DNA of 64,000 nucleotides, taken from positions 8,352,041-8,416,040 of the forward strand of contig NC_134279.1 in NCBI RefSeq assembly GCF_949628215.1, given 5' to 3'. The notes beneath the pieces are model-generated. The model saw nothing but the letters and a program-made list of their open reading frames with translations. It did not search any database and had not been told where the DNA came from. The number at the start of each line of letters is the position of its first letter. Position 1 is the stretch's first letter. Shown piece by piece: positions 1-13,032 of this stretch. This DNA comes from Phalacrocorax aristotelis (lineage: Eukaryota; Chordata; Aves; Suliformes; Phalacrocoracidae). The translations under genes were made by a program, and so were the position numbers.

Positions 1-364
1 ACAAAGTGATTATAGTAATAATTTGTGTTTCTTTTCTGGTGTGTTCTGAAATATCCTTTATCGTGGGAGGTGTACTGTAATGGAGAAGGGCTAAGTACTG
101 CCATCATTGATCACAGTCTGTCAATCACAAACCTTTGTCAAGAAACTAGAGAAACAAAAGGAGCTGATAACTGTGAAAATAGCAGCCATCATGATGAAAT
201 AAAGCTTTAAAATTACATAGGTATCAGTGGTGAATAGATTGATTCTGTGCAAGGATGTGATTTGATCATGCTGTAGAAAACCAAAATATATCCTGATGAG
301 CACAAATGGTTGCCTCTCAGGTGGCTTGGCTGGGCAGGTCACATTTTACGCCAAACTGAATCGA

Positions 365-515
365 TGTGGCCGCGTGTTTGCATACGTATGTACGTATGAA
401 TGTACATATGCATGCAGTCCTGCCCCAGCGGTTCTCCCCGCCTTTCGCTGGCACCCGAGAGGGCAGAGCCGTCGCCAGCTCCTCTGCGATCGCCCCGCTG
501 CCTCCCAGCCAGACC
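365..515. promoter_or_regulatory. Small CpG-rich patch
   Basis: About 150 bases contain more than a dozen CpGs and high GC (for example GCCGTCGCC and TGCGATCGCC), in contrast to AT-rich flanks. It is short for a CpG island and no TATA box, initiator or exon is evident. It could be an unmethylated regulatory site or just a GC-rich island. Confidence 0.25.
379..416. repeat. Alternating purine/pyrimidine tract
   Basis: From 379 to 398 the bases alternate strictly between pyrimidine and purine (TGCATACGTATGTACGTATG), and a second alternating stretch runs from 400 to 416. TACGTA and TATG units repeat. Such tracts can adopt left-handed or cruciform structures when supercoiled. The tract abuts a small CpG-rich patch. 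Confidence 0.8.
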
Positions 516-1339
516 TGCCTGAAGCTCCCCAAAATAATGGACTGAACTGGAGGAAAAAACATATATATCCCAAATTCAGAAGTGACTGTAAGTTACTGAT
601 TTGAGAGCAGTTTTTCCTACATCTCCTGTATGGAAGGAAAAATAAGAGGTTGCAGATTGTTTTGGCCTCAAGAAATAAATCTGATGCTTTATAGATTTTC
701 ATGAGATCTCTTGCTGGTCTCTTTTTGCACAGTCTGTGATTCTGCTTTCTGCGGAGCTGTATGTGCATTTTCCCCTTAAGATATCCAGCTTTTTCTTTAG
801 TGGAACTAAGGGGTCATAACTCTAGCTATGTGGCAAATATCTGAAGTCCTCTGATTAATACACATATAACGCCGAGTTTCAGGCCAGAACAAGCGTTTTT
901 CAAAATTACAAGCCTCCAGCTTAAAGAATAGCTAACAGAAATGCTGACAGAAACTAAAGCTGCTCTAATAGCAAGAGAGTGCAAACAACTGAAAATTTGT
1001 ATGCCCTTGAACTATTAATTATTCCGACTTGGAAGGATTATAAAGGACTTCTGACTGACCCATGTCCTGCTTTGAAAACAGAGAGAAATACAGTATTCCC
1101 TGAGTCCCCGACTAGTTTAAGTACGTATTTGTTAAATTTAAGACCTGCCAAAACCCAGCTATTATTTTCTAGCTGCTTTGTACCCAGCAGCTTCTTATAA
1201 GAAGTGACTTATGGAACATTTCAGGGCTTTTATACCAGCAACAATAACCATCATAAAACTTGTGGAATATGATATTAGACTGAAATATCCGCAGCATTCA
1301 TTCTGACAACACTTTATATAACAGCAGAAGATCTATGAA

Positions 1340-1690
1340 GGGATTTAATACAATTAACAATACCATTAAAAGCCCCTGGAATAGCATTAAATTTGATAGG
1401 CATTCTGTGGATAAAAATAACATAAGCTATTGTTAGCTTTCCTTATTAAAGTCAAATATTATTTAAAAAACTTGTGCGGACTTTCCCCCATAACACAAGA
1501 ACTGGATATAAAGAGTTCAGTGTCAGAGAAGTATTAGGCTCCTTTTAATCTTTACAACAATTGGCATAATTAATTTACGAATGCATTTTGACTGCGGCAA
1601 TTCAAGCTATTAATCTCACCCTAGTTTTCATTTGGCTCTCAACGGACATTTAACAATTTCCATTCCGGAAAAATAATAATATTTTTAAAA
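1340..1690. promoter_or_regulatory. ATTA-rich island, candidate conserved non-coding element
   Basis: This AT-rich stretch has many homeodomain-type ATTA/TAAT cores, including TAATTAAT at 1567-1574, with no simple repeats or transposon sequence. It has the look of vertebrate conserved non-coding elements, but conservation is not visible in a single sequence. Confidence 0.25.
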
Positions 1691-4600
1691 GCCTATCCTG
1701 AGGAGGGGGTTTGGTAAGAAAGCTCACACCGGCTCAGGGGGCTGTACCTGAAATCTGTGAGGGAAGAAGCCTTGCGTTAACACTGTGCAACCTCTACAGC
1801 TGCTGCCACAGCCCCATTTTTAATGACTATGGAAAGGTTTGGGCTGGCTGACTGGTGGCTGCACTTGTGCTCTCTGAATCTCCTCCCCACTGTGAATTAA
1901 ATTGCAGAAGGAAGAGCTGGACTTTTTCTTGCCGAAGAAATGCAGAGACCACCTTTGTAGCCCTGATGACAGAGAAGTGCCATCAATCACGGGTTGGTAT
2001 TTGTATGTCCCAAAAGGAGTTAGTGTGCTTAATCAGGACTAAGATGGTCGGGAAGGAAGATTTATATGGCTCTTCTTTGGTATGTGAAATTAAAACAAAG
2101 AAAACTAGCAGAAACTGATTTCCAAGACAGATGAACAGTCTGGAACACTCTTTAAATAAATCAGCGTGTTATTGATACAATTCGATTCATCAGCATAAGT
2201 AAAAATAGGTCCAATTTTCAGCCTTCTGAAATTCCTTTTTTTTTTTTTTAATCCAGGCATTTTCTGAAAATTAATCCTAATTTTCTGAAAACTAATGGGC
2301 TACATTTTAATTTTTTTTTTTTTCCTAACGTCTAGTACTTCAGTGCTCACTCAGAGACAGCAGTAAAATGAATAGCAGTGCTCAGGAGCGTCTGCCCCCA
2401 TCCTCAGGCATGACAGCCCTTCCCCAGGGCAGGGGCAAGGCGTGCGGGCAGTGCAGACCCTGTGGCCAGCCCTCAGCCCAGCCCCAGCTCCCCATCTGTG
2501 GAAATTAAGGCAAGCGGTCCCCGCGACTGAAATGGGGAGAGCACAGGAGCCGTGGCGAGCCAGAAGCTGGGGCAGATGTGCCGAGGCTTTGTGAAGCTCA
2601 GCCTGGAAACGAGATTTTTCTTGACCTGTAGAGAATTCAGAAGAGCGTTAGTCAGTTAGCAGAGGGAACCTCTGACATTATTCCTAACCTACTCTGTGAG
2701 GTTTTGCTGCTGAAGCAGGAGCCAGCTGGAGGGGCACAGTCACAGCTGCTTGCATAGGTGTACGCATTCGGTGTGGCACGGCATGAAACTGAGTTTCAGT
2801 GGTGGGTGGATGGGAGGAGGAGGGAGCCTGACTTCACGAACGCGGTCCAGAGCTTGAATGCAATGGTGGCTATTGAGTGACCTTGGAAAAAAGGTGATCT
2901 CCACTGGATGTCTGTCCCTACCACAGCAGCTACCAGGGCCAGTGCTGGAAGCCTTACCACCACCGAGGGTAATATCTAACCATGAACCAAAGATGTTTCC
3001 CTTTGGCAGATGTTCTCTGCAGTCCAGCTTTGAGGCCCCTGAGTAACTAGATTAGGACAAAACAGCAAAACAACAAAACCCTCCAAGTCCTCTATCCACG
3101 CGCAATAGCACAGCTGCTCAGGCCGTAACAGCCGTGCAGGCAGCGCTATGGATAGGGTTCCAACATTTTGCCAAAGCATTGTGAAAAATAGATGAGACTT
3201 ATACTGCTGCACTAAGACTGACACCGCCTTGGCATCAGCACACCTGAAGAAGGAATGCAGTGGTTTTGCCTGCTATATGGCACCTCTGAGGCGTGAGAAA
3301 GCTTCAGCTTTCAGAAAAGTAAGGCATGCATCCTTCCAAGGAAGTAATTTTTTAATGGTACAGTCCTCCTGAACCTTATTTTTCTTAAATGCTTCTATGT
3401 GCACCCTCTTTCTGCTGTGCTTTTCCCAGGCAATGGGAAGCTGTTCTGAAAGAAAATGACATTTTTCCCCCCACTGCTCTGAAATTCTGGGAATTGTTTT
3501 CTGTTTCAAAAATTGCTTGTTGGGATTGTAAATTCAAATTACTGCCATACATTATGGCTTTCTTTGGCAGCAGAGCAGAACCACAGGGCCCAGTAACATA
3601 TTTCATCCCGGGGAACATATCGAACATATGTACAGTAAGCTGGCTGTGAGAAAAATTGAGCCCCTTTGTGTGGTGCTAGTCACAATGAGCATTGATATGC
3701 AACGGGAAAACATTTTCAGAGGCTGAGCCAAACGAAGAAGAACGATGGTAGAATGGTGTTGCGGAAGAGAGAAACGTTTACTTTCCATAGGTGCTGTAAG
3801 TAGCCCTAAGCGGCAAGGTGAAGCATGCTATACCACATACCGTGAATGAGACGGATTAATGGTAAAAGCCCTGGCTGGCATGAGCTGCTTAGGAAAGCCC
3901 TTAAAGCAAACACAAAGGAAAGGCTCCAGCTCTGAGGAGTTTTGCTCTGTGGGAGGTACCATATTTAAACAAATTATTAGGGTCCCAAATACTGAGGAAT
4001 AAGGCACTGTACAGAAACTATGTCTGGAGGCTCTCGGAGGGGACACACAGGGAGCTCGTCAGCCCCTGTCTGTGCCAAGGGTAAGTACAGACAGAGCCTC
4101 GGGGATACCTTTGAGGAAAGAATGAATGGTCCATATAACATGAAGGGCAAGAGGAGAGACCAATAACTTATAAGTCACTAGCACTAATAAAACCTGAAAG
4201 AATTCAAATAGAAAAAGATCCTCTGGCCTGAGTCCACAGATCTCATGTCTTTATTTATGAGAGGTCATTGCTAACTGAAACTCGCCATAAAACACCTCAT
4301 GCCATTGCCAGAAAGGGTCTAGCAAACTTCATTCCCTCTTCACAGCCTACAGCGCGGAGATAATCTCCCTACAGACACACTGGAGACCATTTACCCTGAC
4401 TGCACTCCCTGCATTTTTATCCCCTTCCCTCAGCTTTTGTCTGTGGCTTTGTCTCTGTGGGTCTAAGTCTTTTCTGGGTAGATGTTCTGCATACCCTTCT
4501 GTCATGTAGATGTCCTACCAGCAATTATTTGGATACAATGGTAGTGTTCTTCTTTTTCTGTTCTAGACGCTCAGAAAGCCAGACCTGCAAATCCCTTGAA

Positions 4601-5571
4601 TGCATGTAACTTGCGTGATTTATCCCTATCAGTGTCAAGTAATAGGGTTTTCATATAACCACTGGACAAAATCATGGTTCGCCTAGCTTTAGCTAAGGGA
4701 ACGTAGATTGCAAGAGAAAAAAACACAGAGCTGCCTATGATTACAGTGCTTTGTCCCCTGCTTGTGACTTTTTTTGAATAGTGAAAACAGCTTTATAGGA
4801 AACAGTTCATTATTCCTTATCAACAGCAAGAATTCAAAGGGAAATCAAAGGGTGGAAAGCAGGCAGCAGGTTTATCTAGATTCATCCTCTTTTTTTGAGC
4901 AAAGCAGCCTTTTGCAGCCTCAGCTTCCCAGGCTACCTCTGCCCACAGCATGCAGGGGTGATGAATACCTGCTGCAGGCACCAGTGCCAGGTAGCGCCCG
5001 TAGAGAGGTGCAGAGGAACCCAAGGAGGTGCCCCCACCTCCCTAGCTGGGGGGGTCACCATCTCCAGCTGTTCTCCCCCACGAGTCAGGGGTCAGAAAGA
5101 TTAAATCAATCCATTTTATGGCTATAGTTTAGGTGATGCCCTTACCTGGGAGGTAAGGTCTCCTAGCACACAGGAGTCACCACAGTTCTGGTGTGGGAAG
5201 GAAATAGGAGAGGAGTGAGACGGCCACGGCTGTACAGCTCCAGCAAGTTAGACAACATACTGTCCCGTACTGAAGAAAGTAGCAGCTTAAGTAAAACTAA
5301 ATCTTTATATTTGTAAGGTGAAAACAACCGACTCCTTTTAAATGGCCCACACATAAATATGGAAGAGTTTATTTTATATTTTGAGGCTCATGAAATCAAA
5401 TGAGTATCAAAGGAATTGGCTTGATGTTAATAAAGGGAAACAGATAAAATGATACCTACAGTAACATACCTATTTAAAATAAGTATACCTATTATATATG
5501 CTACTATATGTTTTTGTGCATCTTTAAAGAAACAGGCACAAATTCACGGAACTGGCAGAAAGAGAGTACTG

Positions 5572-5655
5572 TCACCTCCTTTTCATACAGAGAGAGTGAA
5601 ATTGAGGCACAGGGAAGTTGACTTCTTCAGTATCGCTCTGCAGCTCAGCTGATAA
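5572..5655 (-). repeat. MIR/CORE-SINE-like fragment
   Basis: This segment follows the MIR core in minus orientation: a T-rich block with CATACAGAGAG, then GTGAAATTGAGGCACAGGGA, GTTGACTTCTTCAG, and finally GCTCAGCTGATAA where the consensus has ACACAGCTAGTAA. MIRs are tRNA-derived SINEs that stopped moving before the amniote radiation, so copies in birds are old and short. The ordered match over about 80 bases makes this one of the better relics here. Confidence 0.6.
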
Positions 5656-8600
5656 TAAGAAGAGATGGTGCTAAGCCTCCTCCCATACTTGCCCTTCTCG
5701 TGGGTGGGGTGCTTTCTCTTCCCTTTTCCTCAAATATTTGGTTAATCAAGTTGTGCTGGAGCCCTGGCCTTATTAGCCTATACAGAGCATCTTTATAGGC
5801 CCATGTTACCGAGTACCTTCGCACCTCTTCAGTCGGGAAGGATTATTCATTCTTATGCCGAGGGAGCAGACTTGTCACTCCTCCAGCTCATCAAGACCGC
5901 TGCGGCAGCTGCAGCCGCCATCCTGGTTATGAGTGAGAACACTAATAATAAAATTTTTTTAGTCCTGTCATGGTTTCAAACATCCCTTATTCAGTCTAAG
6001 CAGCAACAACGATAACTTCAAGTTATATACTTAAATAGATAAATTTTATATATTTAATAGATACATTTGCTTTCCACTGAGGGGGACAGGACTTAATCCC
6101 ACTTTATGCTCCCCAGGGACGAACTAAGAAAATTTCCATTAGAGGTGGATCTGGCCCTGCCTGGCTACATGCATGGTCCACCTAGTTACACAAGAGGAAT
6201 CAACTGGCACAATTGTGTCTAGATCCCATAAAACTGTCAGAATAACCAGCAAACTACAATTATTTATGATTCACAGTTCATTTACTTACAATCGTGTTTT
6301 GCATAACAAATAAATGAGAAGGAAATCTCACTGAAATCCGCTTGTGGAGAAGTTCATGGTTATGAAAAATGGGGAGGTTCATCCAATAAATAATTTACTG
6401 TGAATTAAACTTCATCACCAGTACTAGAAAAGCAATAAAAGTCTTTGTTTGAAATGTTGTGTTTTTTTTCAAAATTGGTTTTTAATGATGGCTCTAAGCC
6501 ACAGGTGTACATGTAGTCTTTGAAGATCTCTGAGGGAATGTTTTCACCCCTTGGATTTTACTTCAATCAATTACAAAAGTAGGAAATACCTTGCAAAGTA
6601 TACATCTAAATACACAGACTTGGGACACTCAACATTTCAGTGTCTTGGATCTTGGACACTGATCAAATAAATCGAATCAGGGAAACATCTGCAGGGAACA
6701 GGTACTGAATCTGTGTGAAATGTGTCTAAAATATAAACCAATATATCTTTTCTATTATTATTACTATTCTTCTCTCTTTTGGGTAACGGGAAAAAAATGT
6801 ATGCACAAAATCACCAGTTTTTTGCTACAGATACTGTTAAAAGCCAAGCGTGTTTGCGGGCTACTGCTGCATTTCACTTGCTTTATCTCATAGCTGGAAG
6901 GCGAAGTTCCTGAGCAGCACTGCTCCCAGTGAATAATGGCTCATTTGCCAGAGTTAAAAAGGTGAGACGAAAAAGCAGTTCTGTGAGTCCCTGGGGGAAA
7001 CTACCACCAAAAGAAATGACCATCGCAAGCCTCACCTCCAGCAAGTGCAAGTGATGCATTTTTGATTTGCCTTCTTGTATCAAAAAATAACAGCACGTGC
7101 ATTTAAAACCGGTTCTGCCAAAGCAAAGCAGTGTCCTCTATGCACACTTCTTGCCTCGGAAGACAAGAAGGGTAACAAAAAATCCTCATCCTGTAGTCGT
7201 GGATGATGTAGTTTAAAGAGTCATCGGAAAAGCGAGCTTACTCCATCTGAGGGCCAGGTAAGAGCCTGGGTAGCCAGGAAACCCCAGAAATTCAGGATGG
7301 GGACTTCATGAACCCCTCCCAGCTTGCACACAAACCAGCCCGACACGGGGCGCTGCTGAAGGTCAGCGGAGCCAGGGGCGGCCGTGCTTTCCAGCTGCTC
7401 AGGCACCGATGCTGTTTTCGTGAGCCATCATCCACTTTGTGCTCTCAGTAGGAATCACCCCCATTTATCCAAGACAGAAAAATGCACCAAAAAAAATTGT
7501 GCTCCTGGCAGAGTTACCCAAAGCCTGAAATCTTAATTTTGCAATTCGCTGCCAGATTTCTGTATTTCAAAGGAGCCAATAGTTTAATCCAGGTCAAGTG
7601 ACTTTGTTTTTATTTACTGTTACACGGGAGCTTCTTTCTGGAGGGGAATACAGAATTTTATAAATGTTTAGTCCAGGCAATGACAATTACTAAGAAAAAA
7701 AATATTTTCTCAGAAATAATTTTCCCTCTCCAGGGGAGGAGAAAATAAAGGAGTTTTATTTTTGTGGGAAATAGCTGAAACATGAGACAAAGCTGTTAAG
7801 CACTTTGTTTTGTAAAGCTATCAGAAATGTGGTGTTTTATTGCTTTTGGCACTAGCATATATTGTTTTCCAGCTCCACCACTCATGTTTCAGCACATACA
7901 ACCTTACACAACATGATACGCATGCAACTTCGGTGTCTTATGTAACATGAAATTCCCAGGAAAGAGGATGGGATGACTCAGATGAAGCGCAGCCCCGCAG
8001 CTGGCCAGAAGACAAGCTCTTCTACTTCTAAAGCATGGTGAACCATAACGCTCCCTGTGACTACCGGGGAATGAAGCCTGAGAGACGTATGGTGGCTTCT
8101 GCTCCCCGTGAACCTCCTGCAGAACTGCAGAGAGGCACTAGAAGTTTACTTGTTTTGCAGCAGTTGCTATCTGCAGCGTCCTAAAAGTGGGATTTCCGAG
8201 GAGGACAGCACAACTCTCGCAGCTTTCGATGCAAACAGAAGAGATCAGCAGTCAGCCCTGGCGACTCATCTCTGCAGTAGCCCAGACTCAAACAAGAATT
8301 CACATGTACCGTAGACAGCTTATTTCTGGGTCAGCCGTAACCTTTTCCTGCTTGTAACGATGACGGCTGCTCTGCGGTTATCTCCAGCTGAAGAAGGCTT
8401 TTGCATATTTTGCTTCAGCCTGTCACTGTATGAATCGAAAATGCAGCCTGCAAGTAGAGAGCAAAAATGTATGTGTTTGTTGATCTGGTGGAAATCAGGC
8501 CAGCTCTATTATTAGCTTTGCTATTGGCGTTCTAGTCCGAGGACAGAATCTGACCTGCTGAGGCTGATTTTCATAAAACATTTTTTAATGATTTATATTC

Positions 8601-11600
8601 CTTCTTTAGATATTAATTTAAAGGACGGAGAGAGGTTTGGGCCACTGCATTAAATATATTAACATGTAGTTTTGAGAGTATTTCTGGGCATGTATGCTAA
8701 ATTTGAAAATGCAATGTACTTGCAAAATTGCAAGTATAAATCAAATAACAACTGAAGTATTTCCTCAGACCAATGGTTTTAAGTGCTCTCAACAGCTGGA
8801 AAAAGTGCAGACTCTTTGCTATGCAAAATTGGCGTGTATAGATTTGGAGCATAGACAGACCTTTGCTAAACTACAGCAATCTGTCATGTTTAAATGTGTT
8901 TGTTGTTAGCAGGGCACAGGCATGATTTGATTACCATGATGTTCCAAAAAAAAGAAATCTGTGCTCATGTTGAGAAAGGCAAGAAAAAAGGCTTTTGGGA
9001 ACCAGCTTAAGTTAGAAGGGGGAGTTGTGGTTGTCATCTCCAGCATTTTCTGGTTTGGCCTTTTAGATCTTCTTCTTGTAACGGACCTGGAGATGCCACG
9101 ACCCCAGGGCGCCCAGCCAGGGAGCAGGGTGGAGGGGAAGCTGGGCTGAGACAGGTTATAAAGCTCCTGCAATGGGGAAGACACGGAACAAAACAGAAAG
9201 AGCTGTGAACTACTTGGCAATTATCGATCCTACTTTAAGTTTCTGTGGTGTCTTCTGTGGCTGGCCAGAAAAGAAATGCAGCTGGCTTGCAGAATTAATT
9301 ACACTAAGGCTTGGTAAAGTTATTGTGCAATACGCCCTCTGAGGTTCACTCACCAGAACGTCCAACTCCTTCAGCTTTACTTGTATAATTCACCTTCTAT
9401 GAAGCAAGATGCTTGTGCTACTTCCACCAGAAGACTTCATTAAGATGCGCTGCTCTAAAAACCCCTTTGAGTTCAAACGAATGATCAGTTTTGCAAGTAC
9501 CTCCTCAGTTACCGGTGTGCGAGGAGAGGACCTGGGCAGCACACCGAGTGAGCCCCCTTGCAGACCCCACTTCACCGAGAAGCTGCAATACCCAGGCAGA
9601 GAAAGGCACACACCTGCTGCGTGCCAAACCTCTGCTGTAGGTAACGTGCTGTGGAATGCTTAGCAATTGTCCTGGAGCCAGAGAAATCAGCATGTGAGCA
9701 TCAGTAAAAGGAGTCGAAGACCACAACTGCGCACCTAGATGGGTCTCCATTGTTTCCCAGGCTCCGTGAAGAGGGCAGTGGGTCCTGATGAAGGAGCTAT
9801 GTCAGTAAAAAGCAATAAGATGCAACTGTTTCCGCCAAAGGGAGTGGGGAGAAGAGGGGAACATAGGCACAGGCCTTTAATGAACTCTTGGATATTACGG
9901 CTCCCCAGGTTTTCTCTTGATGGGAAGCGAGGACAGTCGTCGGCTTCCTTACAGGGCAGAGATGCCCGTGAGCACAGCTGTGCATGGGACCAGCACCACA
10001 AACCACTTTGCTTCCCTTTGTGTATGTGCAGGACTGCACTGCAGCATACTTTCTTCAGGTTTATAACAATCATGGCTACTCCGTCAGCTGCCATAGCCAC
10101 GTAGTTCGTCTTCACACAGTGGTCATCGCGCTTGAATTTAAGGGAGACTTAAATGACACAGCTGAATTCATTAGCAATAGATCTACACCCTACTTTAAAA
10201 AGCAGAAGTTCTTGTGCTTTTCTCTCGTAAACAGGCATGTTCAAAATGGGCAGTCGGCTGCAGGAGATGAAAACAGATGCTAAGTCAAAGATATTTTTCT
10301 TTAGTTAAAATGCACATCGGAATTAGGAATAATGACTCTGTCCTGGCACTTTGATAGGAGCCTGGGGGGGAAAAACTGCCAAACGCAGTACTGAAAACCA
10401 GTGGCAAAATATTCGTCATTTTCAGCAATAGGCATATGCTGAGTTTAATTATGCAAATAGCCTTAGATACAGAGGTCTTACAAAATAATGAAAATAATTC
10501 CTGTATTCTTATCGTCCACACAAACAAGTAGTGAGGGGTTGTGTTCTTTTCTTCATGCTAACGATGTTTCTAAAATTCCCTAAGTGCAACAGGTATTCAT
10601 CTAAACTTGGGAAAAAGAAAAGAAAAAATGAGCTGGTAGGCCAAATTTGAGTAATACCTTCATTTTCTGATAAATTTTTTTTCCTTTGAACATTGACACA
10701 CTTTTGTTTTCTGTTCCAAGATGTAGCTGTAAACCAGCTTATCAGATACAAATAGAATTTTCTTAACTTCAGCAGAAGAGAATAATGAATTGGCTTTATA
10801 GGCCTATAAAACAACCTGAGTCCGTGGGCATTTTGAAATAATGGTGTCAATTAGGATCTGTAATGTATCCTGGGAGATACCATACGAAATATGGCAGCAA
10901 ACTCATTTTTTCCTTTCAAAATGATCACCTGCAATATGCAATAAAATGCTAGGATGTACTCATAAAAGAGCCATTGCGGTATCCTCCCTAATATATATGC
11001 AAATATTTCATCACTTTGAAACTTTGAGGCACACGAGAAAGCTGTTAGGAATTAACATCAGATTCCAGTTGCCATATAAATCAAAGCAACAGCTCTTCTC
11101 TAAATAAAGTACCTGCTTAGGGAAGTAAGCTACTTTGATTAAATGCTGGTGGGAATTGGCCCTGCTCGGCATCGTTGCCACTGACAGGCAGAGCCTGGCT
11201 CTCACCCTTCTTTGCAAATGTCGCGATGTCTGCCATGGCTGCTAGAGCACCTTGCGTTGTTCTCACCTTGGGGCCATCACCTGTGCAAGGTGAGGATGTC
11301 TGCAGTTTAAAGGACATTATAGTCCTCTTTGGTCACTGCACCAAACCTAGTATATAGTTCTGGGGGAATCACAGAAGTTGGCGGGGGATGAAAATACCCA
11401 GGTTAAAGCCCTTTCCTCTGAAAATCTTCTCTGAAATCCTAGACAGTGGTGTGTTCTCTGCTCTTTGCACCAAAAATCACAATAATTCTGCAGGAGACTT
11501 CACCCTTCACAGCAGCAGGAGGCAGCAGGATGCCTACCCACATTAATGCATTTCTGGTATAAAGCAGCCTGAAGGAAGTAATCAACATTTTTCCAAAGTT

Positions 11601-13012
11601 TGTTTAAGTGGGGAAAAAATACATATTGCTCTCTAGGACTGAATCACCACAACAAAATGATTACAGAGGAGACTGAGCAGAAAGTCAGGAAGGTCAGATT
11701 ACGTTAGTGCCCGCTGTGATGCTGGAATGGGCAGTGTCCATTCATAAGAAACAGTTGCTCAAGTAGCAGCTTATTTTTTTAAGGTCCATAAAGTATTCTT
11801 GCCCTCAGTGGATGGAGAAAATTATCATCTGATCTCTTAAGGAAGACTGTAAATGAAAAATCATTTGTTCCGAACCAAATGGGGAAGCACAGAAAAATGG
11901 GACATTTATTTTAATAGGTGGCAAGAACCAAAAGGTACAGATAGCGCGTCAAACTAATTTTCACTTGTCCTCCTGTGTATGCGTACTTTTCTGTTCACAG
12001 TCAGCCTTTTTATCCACCCCTGCCAGATGAACATTGAAAACAGTATCTGGTTCTATACAGAACTCAGAAACTCAAGCCAGCTAACGAGCAAAGTGGTTTT
12101 GCAGCCTGCAGTTTGTCCTGCCTGCTGTCTGGTGTTGCCCTGCCACCCTCTGTCCTATAAAACAAATTAAATGGCATCGTGGGTGTAGAAATGGAAACTC
12201 TGCGACAGCTCATCTAAGCTTCTGCCCTGCTAATGCGGGCTTGTTCCCTACTGACAAGCAAGTGCATTCTCCTTCTAGTCTAACTTTAAACGTGTCAAGT
12301 AGTGAGGCTCTGGTGGAAGTTTATTTCACAGGATAATTGATTTCACTGTCAGAAACAGAGCCGAGAAAATAACTCACGGCAAATAATGTATTCAATGAAT
12401 AAACTTTCTTCCCAGGCCCGTGCTCATCCTGCTAGCCGATCACGAGTCCCTTGCCTGTATTCAGTCTTTGGAGCGCTCTGCACACTGGTTTGCCAGCAGG
12501 CAGAGAGCCGCTCATGGCAGGTGCATTCTTCCAGGGCTGCTTTGGCTGGTTATTCACAAAATTTCCGTGCTGGACACAAAACTCATATTCATCAGGAGAA
12601 TCGGAGCAAACCACCAAGGCTCATAATCTCTCAGGAAAAGAAAAAAGAGTATGAAACATGAGTGAACAGCCAAAGGCAGGAACGCTTATTGGTGAGGAGG
12701 ACACACATGGGATACGAGCTGTTCTCCAACGCCTCGACTGTGTGTTCAATACCATGAAGACAGGTGGTTTGCTGAGGCAACCTTCTTGGCTTTCAGCTAT
12801 GTTTCTTACTGAATCCCTGTCATTGTGCATCATCCTCACTCCTCCGTTTGTGTGAGCACTGTATAGACCCCAGAACTCAGTACTACTTCACATCTATTTT
12901 AGACGGGGTCCCTAATTAATGGCAGAGCTGAGAATAGGCTGTGGATGTGACACTCAGCTCTTTTGCCCCATCGTATTTCTGAAAAATTTCCAAAGCCCAG
13001 CATGTCAAGCAC
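5656..13012. other. Non-coding block
   Basis: No gene seen. Overlapping sense and antisense open frames of 80-126 codons at 9735-10115 look like chance. AT-rich, repeat-free patches at about 6240-6430, 7600-7860 and 8540-8720 are mild regulatory candidates. No transposon is recognised. Confidence 0.75.
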
Positions 13013-13032
13013 AAAAAAAAAAAAAAAAAAAA
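13013..13032. repeat. Poly(A) run, A20
   Basis: Twenty adenines after CAAGCAC and before GTGAAAAC. I found no gene-like or SINE-like sequence upstream and no flanking duplication, so it is taken as a homopolymer and not a retrocopy tail. Confidence 0.9.

Larger units (their letters stand above)
1..5571. other. Non-coding block
   Basis: No gene seen. Contents are the alternating tract and CpG patch at 365-515, the ATTA-rich island at 1340-1690, T14 and T13 runs at 2236 and 2311, and a GC-rich stretch at about 2380-2590. A near-duplicate GAACATATC/GAACATATG pair lies near 3614. From 2600 to 5570 nothing stands out on either strand. Confidence 0.75.

Noticed and set aside
2480..2515. CTCCCCATCTGTGGAAATTA as a MIR fragment
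   Set aside because: Only one short phrase fits; the flanks do not follow the MIR order.
5905..5925. Alanine run encoded by GCTGCGGCAGCTGCAGCC
   Set aside because: Short GC-rich repeat in an otherwise unremarkable frame; not evidence for a protein.
13013..13032. Poly(A) runs as tails of processed pseudogenes
   Set aside because: No gene-like sequence precedes them and no target duplications flank them; processed pseudogenes are also rare in birds because CR1 does not favour poly(A) RNA.
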